DNA of 64,000 bases from Novosphingobium sp. G106 (GTDB taxonomy: Bacteria > Pseudomonadota > Alphaproteobacteria > Sphingomonadales > Sphingomonadaceae), in the NCBI RefSeq assembly GCF_019075875.1, contig NZ_JAHOOZ010000001.1, positions 2,604,001-2,668,000 on the forward strand. The letters run 5' to 3'. A program made the translations under genes and the position numbers. Below, one piece after another: positions 61,966-64,000 of the stretch. Numbering within the stretch: position 1 is the stretch's first letter; the number at the start of each line of letters is the position of its first letter. The notes under the pieces are model-generated. The model ran no database searches. It was not told the origin of the DNA and worked only from the letters and a program-made list of their open reading frames with translations.

Positions 61966-63141
61966 ATGCATGACATGAAACCAACTCCCCCCGAAACGGA
62001 GACCGTCGAGGCCTTTGAGCTATCAATCCCACAAAGTGAACTCGACAACCTGCGCCTGAAGCTTTCGCTGACACGCCTCCCAGATCGCGAAACCGCCGAG
62101 GACTGGCATCAGGGTGTTCCGCTCGATGCGATGAAGGCGCTGATCAGCTATTGGGCCGATCGCTACGACTGGCGCCGCTGTGAAAATGAACTCAACCGGC
62201 GCGGCCAGAGCCGCACGCGGATCGATGGATTGAACATCCATTTCCTGCATGTTCGCTCTCCCCAACCGAACGCGACACCCCTTCTGCTGACACACGGTTG
62301 GCCGGGGTCGATCATCGAGTTCCTGAAAGTCATCGCCCCCTTGAGCGATCCTGTCCGGCATGGTGGATCCTCAAGCGACGCCTTCCATCTCGTGATCCCC
62401 TCCATTCCCGGCTACGGCTTTTCCGAGCATCCGCGCGAAGGCGGCTGGAGCATAGAGCGCGTGGCCCGTGCCTGGGCAGTGCTGATGGATCGTCTCGGCT
62501 ACCAAGACTACATCGCACAGGGCGGCGACTGGGGCGCCGGCATATCGCTCCACATGGGTATGCAGGCGCCTGCGGGACTTGCGGGGATCCATCTCAACCT
62601 GCCGGCTGGTCAGCCGACAGCCGAAGAATTGGGGGATCTCAGCGACGAAGAAGCCGAGATCATGGCTCAGGTCCGATGGCACATGACTTACAACCGATCC
62701 TACTCGGAGATTCAGCGGACCCGACCGCAAACGCTTGGCTATGGCCTGGCGGATTCGCCTGCTGGCCAGGCCGCCTGGATCTATGAGAAATTTCGTACTT
62801 GGACTGATTGCGCTGGCGATCCGACAAACAGCTTTTCCTACGACGAACTACTCGACAACATCATGCTGTACTGGCTGAGCAACAGCGGTGCGAGCGCTGC
62901 CCGGCTCTACCACGAAAGCGACACCAACTTCGGTAGAATGCCGGTGCCCCAGCCAATCGGTGTGTCGTCCTTTCGCAAGGAAATCATGCGCTCGACGCGC
63001 AAGTGGACTGAGCGCGTCTATCCGAACTTCGTTTACTGGAACGAGGTGCCGCGCGGCGGGCATTTCGCCGCATTCGAGCAACCAATGCTGTTCGTAGAGG
63101 AGCTTCGACGCTTCAAGAGAGTGCTGAAAGCAGTGGGTTAG
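61966..63141 (+). CDS. Epoxide hydrolase (EHN domain alpha/beta hydrolase)
   Basis: 391 residues. N-terminal epoxide-hydrolase domain (FELSIPQSELDNLRLKLSLTRLPD), then HGWPGSIIEF (oxyanion hole), nucleophile Asp in GGDWGAGISLH (about residue 188) and the His in GGHFAAFEQP near the C-terminus. Opens epoxides to diols; substrate unknown. No operon partner. Confidence 0.9.
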   Translation: MHDMKPTPPETETVEAFELSIPQSELDNLRLKLSLTRLPDRETAEDWHQGVPLDAMKALISYWADRYDWRRCENELNRRGQSRTRIDGLNIHFLHVRSPQPNATPLLLTHGWPGSIIEFLKVIAPLSDPVRHGGSSSDAFHLVIPSIPGYGFSEHPREGGWSIERVARAWAVLMDRLGYQDYIAQGGDWGAGISLHMGMQAPAGLAGIHLNLPAGQPTAEELGDLSDEEAEIMAQVRWHMTYNRSYSEIQRTRPQTLGYGLADSPAGQAAWIYEKFRTWTDCAGDPTNSFSYDELLDNIMLYWLSNSGASAARLYHESDTNFGRMPVPQPIGVSSFRKEIMRSTRKWTERVYPNFVYWNEVPRGGHFAAFEQPMLFVEELRRFKRVLKAVG

Positions 63142-63307
63142 CTGGTCGGCGCGCAGACACTTGCCGAGCCAGGAAATTGAACATCGCCTCAGCGAAATAA
63201 AGGGCAGCTACGGAGCGCCTCAAAAATCGAAGGAATGGCAGAAATGTCGGCGGTTCCTGCGGAACCTAGCCAACCCTCGAGCGCTTCTCGTTGGAAGGAG
63301 CAATGCC

Positions 63308-63517
63308 ATGGCTTCGATCAGGATCGAAACGCTAACGGACGCATCAAGCGGTCAGGTCTACGCCGAAGTCTATGTGGACGCGGGTTCAACGCCGGTTCTA
63401 AAATCGGAGGCTGCTTTCGCTTCTCACGACGATCTGCTCGAACAGATTCTCCAGATGTGCCGCGCGCATTTCCCTGACCATTCGCCGTTTTCGGACGACC
63501 CGACAATAGGTGTTTGA
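63308..63517 (+). CDS. Small hypothetical protein
   Basis: 69 residues (ASIRIETLTDASSGQVYAEVYV, then a helix SHDDLLEQILQMCRAHFP). GGAAGGAG lies upstream of ATG 63308. Positions 63389-63485 of it are repeated exactly at the window end. Confidence 0.6.
   Translation: MASIRIETLTDASSGQVYAEVYVDAGSTPVLKSEAAFASHDDLLEQILQMCRAHFPDHSPFSDDPTIGV
63389..63485 (+). repeat. 97-bp exact repeat, first copy
   Basis: Identical to 63904-64000; lies inside the small gene at 63308-63517. Confidence 0.95.
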
Positions 63518-63657
63518 TCTGCGTAACGCATACCGGCGAAGTGCTGCCATGATCCCCAGAGCGCGAGCAGCGATACCGACATAGCAGCCATATTCGAGCA
63601 CAAGCGTTTGACCCTCAAGGCGGCAGTAAAACTGAGCTATCGCCACCGGGAGATCTC

Positions 63658-64000
63658 ATGCGCGCCACACTATTTATCCTGCCGCTTTTTCTATCGCTTG
63701 TGGCCTGTAATATCGATCCGAGCGGCGGCGCCTCCCGCGAGACGCAGAAGAAATTCACGCCGCCGCCTTCCCTCCCCGCGCCTGCGGCTGATCCATTCAC
63801 CGCGCATGACCCTGCTTCAGGTTCCGCCGTCGATCCCGCGCTCGCCGACGACGAGCCGCGCTCGCTGATGCAGCTGCAGGTCGTGCTCGACAGACTCGGT
63901 TTCACGCCGGTTCTAAAATCGGAGGCTGCTTTCGCTTCTCACGACGATCTGCTCGAACAGATTCTCCAGATGTGCCGCGCGCATTTCCCTGACCATTCGC
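63658..64000 (+). pseudogene. Lipoprotein, N-terminal part of a peptidoglycan-binding (L,D-transpeptidase-type) protein, chimeric end
   Basis: From ATG 63658: signal peptide with lipobox LSLVACNID, a Pro/Ala-rich spacer, then SLMQLQVVLDRLGFTP, the start of a peptidoglycan-binding domain as in L,D-transpeptidase-type proteins. At 63904 the sequence changes to an exact copy of 63389-63485, in frame, so the expected domain does not follow. Real truncation by recombination, or a misassembly; the window ends here. Confidence 0.6.
63904..64000 (+). repeat. 97-bp exact repeat, second copy, at the window end
   Basis: Identical to 63389-63485 up to the last base. The junction lies in a shared GCCGGTTC-type microhomology. 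Confidence 0.95.

Overview
This 64 kb window is high-GC chromosomal DNA that looks like a sphingomonad (Sphingomonas, Sphingobium or Novosphingobium type alphaproteobacterium). The evidence is the gene content and several EcfG-type promoters (GGAAC, 16-17 nt, CGTT). The assignment is inference from gene families; no rRNA or tRNA is present to confirm it.

Layout. 0-16 kb is mixed housekeeping and stress genes: a polyhydroxyalkanoate-system protein, an esterase, the SelO AMPylase, an Mfd-like helicase, a Crp/Fnr regulator divergent from a large HPII-type catalase, a thioredoxin-reductase-like flavoprotein, a hemerythrin protein, and between 13.9 and 15.2 kb a cluster of small broken genes. 16-20.7 kb holds a flavin amine oxidase paired with a c-type cytochrome, and a divergent Ntn-hydrolase acylase.

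20.8-41.7 kb is a coherent organic-nitrogen island. A minus-strand operon encodes a porin, a biuret-hydrolase-like cysteine hydrolase, an NCS2-type permease and AtzG/AtzE/AtzH-like proteins. A divergent GntR regulator follows, then the urea ABC transporter urtABCDE (minus strand). Divergent from it (plus strand) is the complete urease operon ureDABCEFG with a ureJ/hupE-type permease. Downstream are an NCS1-transporter/histidine-kinase hybrid and a LuxR-type response regulator. The reading is: ureide or biuret-type compound is taken up and hydrolysed to urea, urea is imported and split to ammonia and CO2, and a transporter-derived sensor kinase probably controls the system. Two of its genes (atzE-like and urtE) carry single-base homopolymer frameshifts.

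43.7-48.8 kb is an IS66-family element whose tnpC is split by an IS21-family element with a clean 5-bp target duplication. 49.4-58.9 kb is a dense set of small stress-type proteins (DUF3597, DUF4142, PA2169-type, GlsB, entericidin, AI-2E-type permease, ExoIII), several with EcfG-like promoters, plus an inverted 384-bp duplication carrying a small lipoprotein gene and a two-copy terminator-ended intergenic element that could be an sRNA. 59.1-60.4 kb is an IS256-family element. 60.9-64 kb has a PilZ protein, small proteins, an epoxide hydrolase, and at the very end a lipoprotein gene that runs abruptly into an exact copy of sequence found 515 bp upstream, which may be an assembly artefact.
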